DNA of 64,000 nt from Siphonodentalium dalli (Eukaryota; Mollusca; Scaphopoda; Gadilida; Siphonodentaliidae): contig CP136069.1 of NCBI GenBank assembly GCA_032622095.1, positions 200,988,690 to 201,052,689 of the forward strand. Direction: 5' to 3'. The notes under the pieces were generated by a model. It saw only the letters and a program-made list of their open reading frames with translations. It did no database searches and had not been told where the DNA came from. Of the stretch, positions 1 through 11,489 are shown piece after piece. Within the stretch, counting starts at the first letter, position 1; each line of letters begins with the position of its first letter. The position numbers and the translations under genes were made by a program.

Positions 1-449
1 ATGATTTTGCAAATTTTAGTTTTCCTCTTTTATCCGATTACACTAAATACCGTGAAGAACTGAACAGAAACAAAAATGATAATACAAAGAAGACAACTAC
101 TAGATGTCATATGGTCATGTATAAACCGTATTAGATTTAATACTTGTAGTAGTTTGTGGTGGGTTGGTCTATTTAGACACCTTACATTGTACATCCGTAC
201 TAGTAATAAGAAACCAAATCATCGAAAACTTCTGCTCAGTTGACTACTACAGTAATATAGCTTTTTAGAGTCATTTACATGTAATTATATTTTAACTAAT
301 TGTGAAAAACCTGGGATCTGTATAACTAACTGAGCGCACAGAGGTCTATAAAGCCCGAGCAGAAGATTCCCAGTCAGTGTGTTAAATCGTAACGTCAATA
401 TGATATACATGTTTATTATATACTTGCCCATGAATTATAAGGTTTTAGC
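1..449. other. AT-rich sequence, no feature seen
   Basis: No open frame with coding character, no splice-bounded exon and no recognisable repeat was found here. The sequence is AT-rich non-coding DNA. Confidence 0.5.
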
Positions 450-499
450 AGTGAGATATAAGTGATATCCCACTAGTGAGATATAAGTGATATCCCACT
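450..499. repeat. 25-bp direct repeat, two copies
   Basis: Two adjacent identical 25-bp units beginning AGTGAGATATAAG and ending ATCCCACT. Each unit contains a short internal inversion. It lies 70 bp left of a long hairpin and may belong to the same element. Confidence 0.8.
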
Positions 500-569
500 G
501 GTGAAATTTCTGATGTATTGACATTCATTGGGGGCCATAGGCAAGTAACTAAAGTATATAATAAACAGA

Positions 570-723
570 ATATCCACACTTTTTTCAGTGGATATGGGTT
601 AAATCGCATTCGTGATGACAAAACATTTGAATTTCCACTCGTGGCTAAAGCCACTCGTGGAAATTCAATGTTTTGTCATCACTCATGAGATATAACCCAT
701 ATCCACTGAAAAAGTGTGGATAT
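570..723. repeat. 154-bp foldback (long hairpin)
   Basis: The outer arms ATATCCACACTTTTTCAGTG and its reverse complement at the right end pair. Pairing continues through ATATGGGTTA, GATGACAAAACAT and TTTCCACTCGTGGC to a tiny central loop near 648. A few mismatches and a small indel near 605-690 show it is not brand new. It is a short non-coding foldback element or MITE; no target duplication is evident. Confidence 0.8.
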
Positions 724-1546
724 CCTCTATATATCTGCTGATCGATCAACCGATCGGTTTAACAGATATGGCAGAATACAAGATAAATATTATGACATCA
801 TATTCAAGTAAGTCGATAGTCATGTACAACAATTAGTTCTGCAGTTTATACCGATTCGATTTGCCACCTGTCTGACCGACAAAACCTCTTTATGACATGC
901 AATTAAGCCTGTTTAAAAAAAAAGGTTCTATGGTTTATTTAAATGTAACAAGAATAAACATGGATGTATGCAAAATTATGCATTTACACTGAATTGACTA
1001 TTGTGGTTATGACTTGAGGCAGAAAATAGAGATAAAAAAGCAAGTCAGTACACGCGAGTTTTTCACATCCAATTTAAGTGCTGCAAATCTGTATCTGTAT
1101 GTAGTTCGGTGTAGTAGCCTTGATTTGGCTGTAGGTTCACCGTGAAGCCACATTTATTTGATGCCACCAACATATTTGACATTCTGGCCGATAATAATAG
1201 ACGATCAAAGATGACGATGCCTGTCAAAAGCCGTCACATTATTGATGATGACCCAACAAAAAACATACCGGTAATCCAAATATAAATAAAGGTACGTTTT
1301 AAACGGATTTATAAACGGTATTACTAAGAGCTACTTTTGGGACTTTATATCCAGTATCATGAGTATGGCACTGACAGTATTAATATAAGTGACAGATTTA
1401 TGAGTGATTGCATTTACAGCAAAAATGTCAACATTCAACAATGAACAGTTTGATAAATATGATTATTAGTTCACACATATTATAAGACAGTAAATTAAAC
1501 CAATAAAATTCAATCAATGAGTTAATGTGAAAGTTTCTACCCTTAC
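724..1546. other. Non-coding stretch downstream of the minus-strand exon
   Basis: This would be intron 1 of the minus-strand gene that starts at 1812. I looked for a phase-2 acceptor on the minus strand. The only one with a good pyrimidine tract (near 1230) opens into a stop after five codons, so no second exon is called. Confidence 0.4.
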
Positions 1547-1812
1547 CATTGTTCTACACAGGCTGGGTCACGCCGATTGATCGTCGTGATCGAATCATCG
1601 GGTGGTGGATTCCCAATACCGTCATCGTCGGCGTCCGGGTCGTGGAGATGCGGGCCAATTAGCATCCCACCAACTGCTGCACAAACCGCGTCGATGCCTT
1701 CCTTGTCCACCGTACTCTCATCTAATGGCACTGCCAAATTAATATCTGCATCTTCATCGGAATCGGAAGATTCGGATTCCGAAATGTCGTGTGTTTTTCT
1801 AACAGACGCCAT
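1547..1812 (-). CDS. First coding exon of an unrecognised acidic protein
   Basis: The exon starts ATGGCGTCTGTTAG and codes for 88 codons plus two bases. It ends at a strong donor (ATG|GTAAGG, intron from 1546), so it leaves in phase 2. The protein is very acidic: a Ser/Asp/Glu run (residues about 11-25) and an Asp-rich stretch with DPDADDDG (about 58-66), then DPACVEQ at the exon end. GC and CpG are higher than in the surrounding AT-rich DNA, and an ETS-like and a CRE motif lie within 45 bp upstream, all typical of a first exon next to a TATA-less promoter. I do not recognise the family. The remaining exons should lie to the left, probably beyond base 1. An overlapping plus-strand open frame is taken as a shadow. 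Confidence 0.6.
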
Positions 1813-1818
1813 GTTTTA

Positions 1819-1856
1819 GACAACTTCCGTTTTCCCAATCTCTGCCTATGACGTCA
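1819..1856 (-). promoter_or_regulatory. Candidate promoter with ETS-like and CRE motifs
   Basis: Reading towards the minus-strand exon there is a perfect CRE palindrome TGACGTCA (1849-1856), then ACGGAAGT (an ETS-like core, about 1823-1830), then the start codon at 1812. CRE and ETS sites close to a start codon are common in TATA-less housekeeping promoters. No TATA box is visible. Binding is inferred from motif only. Confidence 0.45.
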
Positions 1857-2396
1857 CGCGAAAAGCCACGTGTTTTATGCAAAATCAAAACAAATACAGT
1901 GACTATTTTTAGTGCTTTCGTAATCTGACCCCCAACGCCCGACAATTAAAAAAAAAGTGCACGCTTCGTATTAACAACGCATAGTTGAGTCATAATAAAG
2001 GGTAAACATTTTAAAATGGTAAACTCTGACGGTTGCCCTTTAAAGGGGGTCACTATATTTGATTGATATGATACAATGACGTTGTGTGTCGGCAACTTTG
2101 ATGCAGAATTAATTAAAATACCTGCTTTGATCAATCTTATAGCCGTACCCCGCAATGGTGTGCTTCACATTATTTTAACATTTTAAATGTGCAAGAACCG
2201 GTTTGACTACAGCAACTTTTAATAAATGATTGTAGTTTGCCCTTGTCGCGTACAATTTACAAAATAGTCCGATATCAGATAAGTGCATCTAAATAGAAGG
2301 AGAAGCGATCACACATGGATGCGCCAGACACCCATATCATTAACATGCTATCAGAAACGATTTATAAACAGAAGCGCGTGCTTAGCTGGTGGTGTC
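1857..2396. other. No gene seen
   Basis: AT-rich spacer between the promoter-like region and the first hairpin element. Short open frames here have no coding character. Confidence 0.5.
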
Positions 2397-2822
2397 TTAA
2401 CCATTTCATGACGGGAGCCTCCTGAATATTTGCGAAAACCCTGTGCCAATGCATTATTTTATATATGGGAGTCGACCATAGCACGCCTCGCATATATAAG
2501 AGAATGTATTGGCCAACATAATTTATATTGTATTTGATAATATTTGTTAAGAAATGTAAGAAACAAATGATAAAATTATTTAAAATGCTAAAAATTGTTA
2601 AAGAATGTAAGAAAACAATATAAACAATAATAACAATTGTTAAAGTATGAAAGAACAAATGATCACAAAAATGATAAAAATTGTTAAATAATGTAAGAAA
2701 AATTTGATAGTAAATGATAAAAAAAATGGTTAGGTCAAAGCAATCTCTTATATATGAGAGGTGACCTATTTATTCGACATTGGCATTGGCACAGGGTCTT
2801 TAATGTTGCACCAGCGCAGCTA
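2397..2822. mobile_element. TTAA-type hairpin MITE (CATGA-end family), right end missing
   Basis: The left end is TTAA followed by CCATTTCATGACGGGAGC, matching the complete copies near 63.1 and 63.7 kb. The shared core begins at CCCTGTGCC (about 2439) with a hairpin at 2445-2513. A degenerate second hairpin follows, then the right core border GGCACAGGG and TTTAATGTTGCACCAGCG. The terminal CATGAAAGGGTTAA is absent. The element is flanked by an imperfect direct repeat of about 35 bp (2349-2385 and 2862-2895), which suggests a local rearrangement. Confidence 0.7.
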
Positions 2823-3055
2823 AATTCACGAAATATATACTACATCAGAACATATTTATAAGCAGAAGCGGGTGGATCTCTATGTGTCTGGGATATTACG
2901 TAAATCGGTGCAATGGAAATTTCCATGGCAGTGGTTTCTTAAAGTATATCAACATAACACCTTTGTTGCAAACAGCTGGTGGTAAAGGTTGCGTTCTACG
3001 CAAGATATTGTTTTACAATAGTCATATTTCACTATCCATCTCAATCTAGCATTGT

Positions 3056-4587
3056 GGGCCCTGTTTCATGAAGGCAACTTATGACATAGTTGGGACTTAA
3101 GATGGTCATAAGTTCAAACTTCAGTCATAAGTGCGTTTCACGAACAAAGTCTTAACCTAAGATGGTCTTAACTTTGGTCTTAACTTTAAGACTGGGGTGA
3201 GGTGTCATACGATAATCTTAAAGTTTACGTTGTGATCCGCAGTTGGTCCGAAATGTGGATGGGATCTAGTTCATGTATATACAATGTGTTATTATTAACA
3301 CATTTAACTGAATAACACCTTGCTAGCACGGAGGGGTGTTTCAGAAATGGTAGTAATTAATAACCAACTGGTAAGCTATAGCAGTGACATAGCCAGTAGT
3401 TGCAAGATTGGCGGGGTGTCCGCTACTAACCGTAAACCGCCAAGACCGGATATATATACATTTCTAATTGCTGTAACAAAAAGAATATATTTACAAAGAG
3501 TTGAACATCATTTGCGATTCAAATCACACAATCGCACTGTAGACAATAATCATGTTGAGACAATTAGTCCGAACATTTTCACATCGAGGATAATAGTGAA
3601 TGATTTATACTCATTTTTTTTTTATAAATGCTTATGTCAGCTATTATTATTATTTACTTGCCTTTCTATATTATTATGTTATAATTTGATTGTAAAATGT
3701 ATTGTAAATGTACCCCGTATATATATCGGCAAGATAATAATAGCACATTTGTCAACAGAACCAGAGCAAATGGCATTAACATCATTTATATATGGCTTCT
3801 ACAAGTATGTCTCAGATTGGAAATAAGTATATTTGGAGCACGATATGAAGTCCTATTCACATTATAGCAATATAAATAAAGAGCGTTTTGTGTTAGTATT
3901 CCATGAATGTTGACAATCAATAAAGAGCGTTTAGCTCAGTGCTTCCATTGTGGTGTATTGTATGTGTATGCCGTCGTGGCGACATATTCGGTTTCCTGGT
4001 ATTAGAGCTGCTTCAAACACGTATAATGCATTAGAACCTAATATCAGCATTGAAAGGAGCGAACACATGTCTCGCATCGCCGTTGTGGCATGTTATATGG
4101 GTGAAGGTTCACATTCTGAGTTACGATGTATAAGTCCCTTTAATAACTGAAATAATATATTTGAGCTCGTTACGTTTGTATAAAATAGGCATTGGAAGCA
4201 TGCAGCTATGTGTGGATGGGGTCTGACGCGAAAACACAGTTAAAAAGCGCGCTCGTGCAGTTAAGTATACACCAGTCATTATACTGATTATCGCCCTTGC
4301 ATTAAAATATCATAATTATTCTTAGACACGCCCTAGTATCTGTCACCAGACACTGTATCTAGGCATATAACATACACAGAACCAACATTTCCTGTGCATA
4401 GCTGTAATAAATTGTCGAGAGCCAGTCTAAAAGCGCGCGAACTTAAATTACTACTTAAGTAGGACTTAATCTTGTTTTGTGAAACGCGTTCTTGAAACGG
4501 AAAAGTTACATCATAAGATCCACCTTAGATCTTAGATTAAGTCCATCTTAAGATAATCTTATGACATTGCTTCATGAAACAGGCCCC
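3056..4587. mobile_element. 1.5-kb non-autonomous DNA transposon with GGGCC(C)TGTTTCATGAA ends
   Basis: The left end GGGCCCTGTTTCATGAAG is matched inverted at the right end (CTTCATGAAACAGGCCC). Subterminal sequence is also inverted and diverged: runs of CTTAAGATGG, ACTTATGAC and GTGTTTCACGAA-like words in about 180 bp at each side. The interior is AT-rich. It holds a 168-codon open frame (3320-3826) without recognisable motifs and of very AT-biased codon content, which I do not call a gene. The TGTTTCATGAAAC-type end resembles hAT or Harbinger MITEs, but no target duplication is clear, so the superfamily is open. Confidence 0.65.
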
Positions 4588-4793
4588 TGATCGTTACATG
4601 GCCATCTCAATTTACCACTATGATCGATATATGTGACCCAGTCTATGTAAACATACACTCAGATTCATACTGATACTGAGTCTATTGCATTCCCATCAAC
4701 TTTTCATTTCTGAACGGTTGTGGGCTTCCCCCAAATTACGTCACACCGCACTAAATATAAATCTGAAATTTGTTGTGATTAACAGGCGTAAAC

Positions 4794-5345
4794 ATGGTCA
4801 CGTGCCAGTGCCGTCATGGCCGCTTCAACCATGTGAAGCCGATTCTAAGAATCGGAATTAATACTTGCAGGGTTTGTGAATTTTCGTTCTGCGGTTGTTT
4901 TACTGACAATAAAGGGAAACAGCTAGCTTCCAAAATAATATGTAAAATAACTAAGACAGATCTTCTTGAAATTATAAAAAAATGTCAATTTATGTGGATC
5001 TCTTGCACTCAGAACGAATTATTTTTTAGATTGTCCAGGCGATTTGTCGCCCATGTTGTCAAAAAATAACACAAATCAACGGCCACGAATCAAAAATACA
5101 TGAATGTCGGGACTATCTGCTAAAACAACTACAGAACTAAAAAAAAGTTAAATGACATAACCAAACGATCTATCAGTTCCCCAGTATCGGCAGTAGTACC
5201 ACCGCAGCCAAAACGAGCGAAGAGCAACACAATTCTACCACCAACCCCACCGAAACCCTCCCGACCTTACACAGCCGTATTATTAGCTCCAACGATTGGC
5301 CAGTTGTACCCTAATTACAGTTGCCTGCAATCCAAATTCCGGTGA
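4794..5345 (+). pseudogene. Decayed CxxC zinc-finger-like coding remnant
   Basis: One reading frame from ATG at 4794 to the stop at 5343 has protein-like content, interrupted by in-frame stops at 5067 and 5121. The first part has paired cysteines (CRVC, later Cys residues), a hydrophobic/charged stretch with TKTDLLEIIKKC and then RLSRRF. After the two stops the same frame continues with KRSISSPVSAVVPPQPKRAK and a Pro-rich segment with PPTPPKPSRPY. This layout (N-terminal CxxC/ZAD-like module, then a basic Ser/Pro linker) resembles first exons of orphan zinc-finger genes in marine invertebrates; that comparison is from memory and unverified. With two stops it is most likely a broken copy, although the stops could lie in unrecognised short introns. 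Confidence 0.35.
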
Positions 5346-5653
5346 TTCTTGATTTTAAACTTTCGACCGCTCGTCAACAATCTACTTTATTTGTCGATTT
5401 GTGAATTTCTATTCCGGTATAACATGACGTCATGGATACTATTTTAACAACATTTAGCCACACCTTCGGAATTTCCACACCGAGAGCACGTGACATGTTA
5501 CTAGTTTTTTTTATTGGGGCGCACATTTCTTGGAGCTAAGTTTTGATTGGCGGTAATTACAAGGAATCCCGGGTTTGGGAAATGAAAACTGAACGAAAGG
5601 TCGTCAGACCCACTATTTTTTATATGTGGGTATGTAGTTTACTCCAGACTGTA
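5346..5653. other. No gene seen
   Basis: Spacer with a CRE-like TGACGT word and no exon signals that form a consistent model. Confidence 0.4.
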
Positions 5654-6030
5654 TGTGACCCGCCATATCAAATCCAGTCGTAAGTCGCGATTTTTTTTAC
5701 CCTGTGCCAATGCATTCTCTTATATATGCGAGTCGACCATAGAATGCATTGGCCTAACAATTTTTTACAATTTTAATAAAAAAAAATTGCATTCTTTAAC
5801 AATTTTATAATTTCACCCATACAGAGCCCCGGACAAACATGAGCAGACGACACTCTTATATATGCTTCTACATATGTGTGGGGTTCCCTGCAGGGTAATG
5901 GATGTTTTTTATTTTATGTCCTAAAAATTGTAAGAAACATTTATTTAAAAAAAATGATAAAAAATTGTTAGACCAATGCACAGGGTAAAACAAATCCCGA
6001 CTTACGACTGGATTTGATATGGCGGGTCAT
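5654..6030. mobile_element. TGTGACCCGCC-type MITE with one collapsed hairpin
   Basis: The ends are TGTGACCCGCCATATCAAAT and its inverse, followed by the common core that starts CCCTGTGCC. The left hairpin has lost most of one arm: the sequence jumps from GTCGACCAT to AGAATGCATTGG (5706-5753). The right core border is degraded. The interior carries AGAGCCCC..AACATGAGCAGACGAC, found in the other members at 12.4, 28.2, 40.8 and 42.0 kb. A TA dinucleotide flanks both sides. Confidence 0.85.
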
Positions 6031-6242
6031 ATATGGCATTTCCCAGATCTGACAATCAATGACGCTATCTGAAAGAAAATAACTATGTATTGCATATTAA
6101 AGAGAAAATCACTATTTTAAAGTAAATGTGTAAAACACGACACTCACAGCATGACAATTTCACCGGTCGGTACTGTCCAGATATATTATTTTCGATTGCA
6201 CATTTTCCCGGCATCTTGGTGCTCAAGCTATTTGTTGACTAA

Positions 6243-8218
6243 GGGTCTATTCTCATTGCACACGCGCGTGCGATTAATCGCAGCGTTTTTTAAGGTCGAG
6301 CGGCTCTATATGTGTGTTCGATGGCATTCCTTCCTCCCACTGCTAAGAGTTCCCCAAATAGGGGTGGGGTCTGACGAACACATTCATACACGGGTCTAGG
6401 GTAGGTTGGAGGATGATAAAGTACTTTCGGTTGGGGGTGACCACATACAGGCCTATATATGCTGACACATTAACTTTAATTTTCCTCAGTTATATTTACT
6501 CAGGTATAAGTTGAGTATAACGAGCCATGCTATCAAAATGACATAAGTTTTGAGGACACAATTATATCTAGCTAATTATAATTAGAAATAGAGGGTTAAA
6601 TTCCATGTAGTTGGGCATAAATATGCATATTTTATTCCAGCTTGAAACGTATATAACACTATATAGTACGATCACAACCCAGATTACAGGAGTTTTATGT
6701 ATATAATTGTTATTATCACTCAAGATTATCAAAAGTGTACGATTCAAGTGGTTGAATTAGATCTTTCAACATTTTACCTTATAGCATCGAGTGCTCATTT
6801 GTATAGACGCTGGCAACAGCGACAACGCGGTACTACACTCTTATAACTAATGTGTAGAAACGATTACACATCAAATGTGTAAACCCGGTTAATACACATA
6901 GCAATATGTAGTTTTACATACAAATACATTGACCAAGTGCCGTTCTACACATAATGTGTATATTTTGTTACACACAATTGTGTAAGAACGTTGAGCATGC
7001 GCAATGCGGTGCATTCAGTTTCATAGTCTGCTGCGTGACGGCCATATTTTTTGAGTCTATTTTTTGGAATACAATCTACAGCGATCGTAGACAAGGATGT
7101 AAGTTTAGAATTCCAATTTGTGGGTTTAGTATTAATAGTATATGAGGATTTATTTGTTAAAACTTTCATGGCAATTACTGTCCTTAGACTCGTGTTATGA
7201 TTGTTGTAATAATACTAATATTATGCAATCACGCCTCGACCCTGGTTTGTTCATTCAAAGCAAAAACTCACAGTACAGAACAAAATACTACATACCACTA
7301 TGCGCCATGAAAGTTTTAACATATAGATCTGCATATATCTTTAATACTATACCCACAGGTCGGACTACTGAACTTGCATTTCTTGTCTACGAACTGTGTG
7401 TGTAAGAATCTACACAAAATGTGTAAGGGATATGTGTTGATTTTATACACACAGTTGTGTATAAATGTGTAAAAATTTACCCATTTATGTGTAAAAATTG
7501 TTACACAATTTGTGTATGAATATGAAACTACACATATACTACACAAATATGTTTAAGATCAAAATTGAATAATGATTGTGTAGCAGGGCTACACATTTTG
7601 TGTAGAAAACCTACACATTAGTCATAAGAGTGTATAATTGACGAACCACCATTCGAATAGAATACGTGATGGGACTCAAAATTCGACCTTAAGAGTCACA
7701 CACGCATCGTTTCAGGTCGAATTCTGTCGTCAGGACGCTGTTCGCATGCATGAGCGATTGATTTCAATTTGATCGCCATTGGAAGCTTATCATCAGTGAT
7801 CGCACATGCTAAACGGCACATTACTATCAATCTATATATTCACAATCTTGGGTTCAGTGTTGCGCGAGACTGACATGTAATATAATTCGACTGAATTCTA
7901 CAAAAATCACCACTGATGCTAGCTATAAGTTGGAAACTTCTTTCCAAGCCATTTCCTTTCCGTACTTCATTTATTATTTTATCGCCCATCAGTTATGAGA
8001 ATGACTGTACCTGGATACTATATGTGACCGAGTGAACCATGCCATTCTCTGTAACGACTATCTCGATGACGAGGTTGATTGCATAAGATGATTGGTCACG
8101 AATAGGACGTGGTTGTTTGAGGATGGTAATTGATCACGAATCCCTCTGTGTTATGTTAACACGCACCTTAAAAAACGCTGCGATTAATCGCACGCGCGTG
8201 TGCAATGAGAATAGACCC
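6243..8218. mobile_element. Non-autonomous PIF/Harbinger-like element, TAA target duplication
   Basis: Inverted ends of about 55 bp begin GGGTCTATTCTCATTGCACA and include GCGCGTGCGATTAATCGCAG near their inner part. The direct 3-bp duplication TAA borders it (6240-6242 and 8219-8221), the TWA signature of PIF/Harbinger transposons. No transposase or Myb-like frame is visible, so it must be mobilised in trans. A second element (6836-7632) sits inside it and is therefore younger or co-evolved. Confidence 0.75.
6836..7632. mobile_element. TA-flanked element with CACTCTTATRACTAATGTGTAG ends
   Basis: The left end CACTCTTATAACTAATGTGT and the inverted right end are bordered by TA (6834-6835, 7633-7634), as in Tc1/mariner-type elements. 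Subterminal regions contain many copies of TGTGTAA/TTACACA words. Two internal segments (about 7080-7170 and 7308-7410) are inverted copies of each other, which gives paired short frames starting MKVLT on both strands; these are not genes. It is inserted in the 6243-8218 element. Confidence 0.7.
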
Positions 8219-8368
8219 TAAGCTGAGCATACTTTAATTACCACTTGGACAGTCGGGTTCAACGATTCCTTTAGAACCGGCTATTTTTTAACAGGCTTCG
8301 ATTGAGCAAAACAAGAGCAATATTGACAGAAAGGTGAATGTAATCTGCTACACACCCTAACATATCTG

Positions 8369-9080
8369 GAACCAAGTAAACTTATATGGCTCTTCATTGG
8401 TTGTATATAGCGGAACCAATGAAAAATTGGTTCTTAAATGAACAAAGAATCATTTGGTTCATCTTTATGAAGAACCAACAGGTTATATACGGCGGTTTAC
8501 TGCAGGACCAGTTGGTTCTTTGGTCGTGAAGAACCACACGAACAACCATAATCTGACAAGGAACCAAAATCTATATACATCAGTCATTAAGTGCGGAACC
8601 AAACAAGCTTTTGGTTCTTTGAAAGAACCAGTTGGTTCTAACTTGGTTCTATTTAAGTATATGCCAATTCGTCTTTCCGCGGATCTTCCACTGGAAGAAC
8701 TAAGTGGTTCTTCACAAGGAACTGAACTTGTGAGAATAGTCTGATTCTTGAAAATGTTCAAGAATGGGGATACTTGGGAAAAATATGGTTCTTCGTAAAG
8801 AACCAAATGGTTCTTAGCAAAGAACCAACCCATCATATTGAGGTGGTTCGTTACAAAGAACAAAAATGGTCTTCGAGACGAGGCCGTGTTCACACACACA
8901 CACACACACACACACACCCTCCCTCTCTCACACACACACACCCTCTCACACACACACCCCCCCCCCCACACACACTTTGACTTCAACTGGTTCTTTTCAG
9001 AACCAAACTTATGATTCGGTTCCAGATGTAACCAAAGCAACGTGGAACAAAACTGTTTGGTTCTCCGAGGAACCATAGTC
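8369..9080. repeat. Cluster of GGTTCTT/AAGAACC inverted motifs
   Basis: Across about 700 bp the word TTGGTTCTT and its complement AAGAACCAA recur more than 20 times, often paired as short palindromes such as AAGAACCAAATGGTTCTT. The cluster is interrupted by a CA-rich microsatellite (8889-8975). A further pair lies at 9905-9985, beyond a GC-rich array, as if that array had been inserted in a longer cluster. The frames spanning it on both strands are products of the repeat. Confidence 0.75.
8889..8975. repeat. CA/CACC microsatellite
   Basis: Interrupted (CA)n with C-runs, about 85 bp. Confidence 0.95.
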
Positions 9081-9336
9081 CGAGCTGATTTCTTAGAGTG
9101 AATGATGACATCGTTGCATTGAGTAATGGTTTTGCATTTTTGATATTGGTTGACCGAATATAAATATAGGCATAATTGTATAGTCTATTCAGTGCCCAAC
9201 AAAACGCTTTTGTTTTCGCAGTAGGATATTTTAAATTCAGAATCGTGCTAGTTAGTGTTCGCTCAGTTATAAATTCGCACACCGACGGGAATCAGTGGGC
9301 GTGAAAAATAATACTGCGCGAAATTAATATGAGTAA

Positions 9337-9825
9337 GGTACCCCATTTTCACACCTCGGGCGGTACCCTCGGGTTCGGGTTCGGGATGGTTGTATTTTGG
9401 GTCAGGCCACTGCACTTGCCGTCTAATTGGCCCGAATCATTAATGTTCTAAAAATGGTCCATACCCCATTTTCACCCCATCGGGGCGGTACCCGTATGGT
9501 GCGGGGTGAGGCTGTTTCTATGGGCACCCACCCATGCCGTCAAATTGGGCGAACTCCATACCAGTATCGAAAATGGTCCATACCCCATTTTCCATCTTCT
9601 CGGCCCCCGGGTGGTCGTGGGTTTGTTTTTTATGATGTATTTGGGGCGGGCCACTCCCCAATGCAGCCCAATTGGCCGAAATCCTTACTGTTCTCGAAAA
9701 TGGTCCGTACCCATTTTCACCCCATCTGGGTGGCACCACCGGGGGGTGCGGGGTGAAGGTGTTTCTATGAGGTATGTTGGGGCTAGCCACTCATCCATGA
9801 CGTCCATTTGACCGAAAGACACATT
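9337..9825. repeat. GC-rich tandem repeat, four units of about 118-127 bp
   Basis: Four diverged units begin near 9337, 9454, 9573 and 9700. Each starts with TACCCCATTTTCACCCCATC or a close variant, then a GGTGCGGGGTGAGG-like word, CCACTCATCCATG-like text and AATTGGCCGAA. GC content is far above the surroundings. Overlapping frames on both strands arise from the repeat. Confidence 0.8.
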
Positions 9826-9990
9826 TTTGCGTATAAGGAATAAGGAATTCCAAAAGACACCGTTGTATGGAAGTCACCTTCGTAGTTATTGTAGGTTCTG
9901 CATACACTACCTTTGGTTCTTTGACTCTGAAGAACCGAACTAGCTGTATATATAGATTCTGCACAATTGGTTCTTCATCTGGAGGTTATT

Positions 9991-11489
9991 TGACCACAAC
10001 GAGTTTTTAGTTTGCTGCTGGATTATTTGTTATGTGACGTCACAACAACTGCGCCAAATGTATTTTTGCACTGACATCGACCAATGTGCTCTGTTGCAGG
10101 CATGTTCACATACACCAGCTGATGCGCACTCTCGTCTACAATGCAGCCTTAAAGATAGATTATCTCTTTAAATAAAAAAAGATTATATAGTTTCCTGGGT
10201 AGGAAATAATACGGAAACGATTCTATGAATTAACATTGATTTCATTTCAATATTATTTTATTCAATTGATGGGACATAATGGTTATTATGAAATATTTGC
10301 ACACCGTATGCTATGTGCTCAAAAAGGGCGCATACGTTGCAGTTGGTTGAAAGGTTCATCGCCAAACATGCAACAGCCAATGCATGATACACTGATAACC
10401 ACAAACCCATTTCCAAAAAATTTACGAACGCTTTGACGATTGAACGTTATTTTGCGACCCGCTGCCAGCTGGCGCCAAATAAACTAAACAGTTAGTTTCT
10501 CGGTTCGCTTATACGACATATGAATTGTTTTCGGCTGGCATGTATCTTTGCTTTATTGTTTGTTCTAATTTCTATTGAAATATAGGTCTGAATAGTGCAC
10601 AAAATATAGCATGCAACATAATAATCAGAAAAAACTTGTCGATCGTCGTTCAAGTACACCAATACCGAGTACGTTTCTAATCACATTTAGTCCATCCAAG
10701 TACGCAAAAAATACTGGTTACCGATTATTACTACTGCTTACTACTACTATTCTTATTATTGGCTACATATTATTAAAATAAACTAATTTACTGACAGACG
10801 CCAATCTACGCCTGAACACTGAATGGTTTACAATCTGGCGACTCGTTATCAATAACTTCCAACAAGGTTTCATTCACCACCTATTATTAAAGCATCTAAA
10901 TGGTTGATATAATCCATGGCTTCCGATTATTGGAGACCAATTATTCATAATTCCTTCAAGGTTTCATGAATGCACCACCTCAGCATTCCGTTAAACAACT
11001 ATATTCCTTCAAATGTTTACAACAACTACGGCTTATCGATGATTGTTTATCATGTACCACAACAGAAAGGCATCTAAATACGGACAGAACAATACTTATC
11101 GGATTAAATACACCACCGATACTTCGCAATACGACCTTTTGTCTACATTCCAACTGAGACATAATTCAGCAAATGCTATATTATGCATTGTATTCGCGCA
11201 ATAACATCTGCAAGTGTGGCCCAGCCATTGTTCACACATAAATATCGAACACAATGAACGCGGTCATAAAAGTTACATACTGCATCAATGAGACATCCGC
11301 CGCACCGCGAAAATACATCCGCTAATACATACATACTGCAAACTGTCTAACTGGTACGCATATTAATCATATTTCCCAAAGCTCCATTGTCAGGCCAAAA
11401 ACACCCTAACAAAATAACCCTATAGAGGGCGTAATGAGAGATGGTCAACTATCGACATGACCCCTTCAGTGTGACCCTGTGCGACATAT
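9991..11489. other. No gene seen
   Basis: About 1.5 kb of AT-rich DNA. Short frames at 10236-10436 and 10966-11162 have no motif and no splice context. A short imperfect inverted repeat (ATAGATTATCTCTTT / AAAAGATTATATAG) lies at 10153-10190. Confidence 0.5.

Noticed and set aside
1577-1819. Plus-strand frame opposite the acidic first exon
   Set aside because: Shadow of the minus-strand exon, which has the better start, donor and promoter context.
3320-3826. 168-codon plus-strand frame inside an inverted-repeat element
   Set aside because: AT-driven composition, no motif, no domain order of any transposase I know, and no splice context; a real but truncated gene cannot be excluded.
8483-9076. 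197-aa minus-strand frame
   Set aside because: It spans the GGTTCTT cluster and the CA microsatellite; the residues mirror the repeats.
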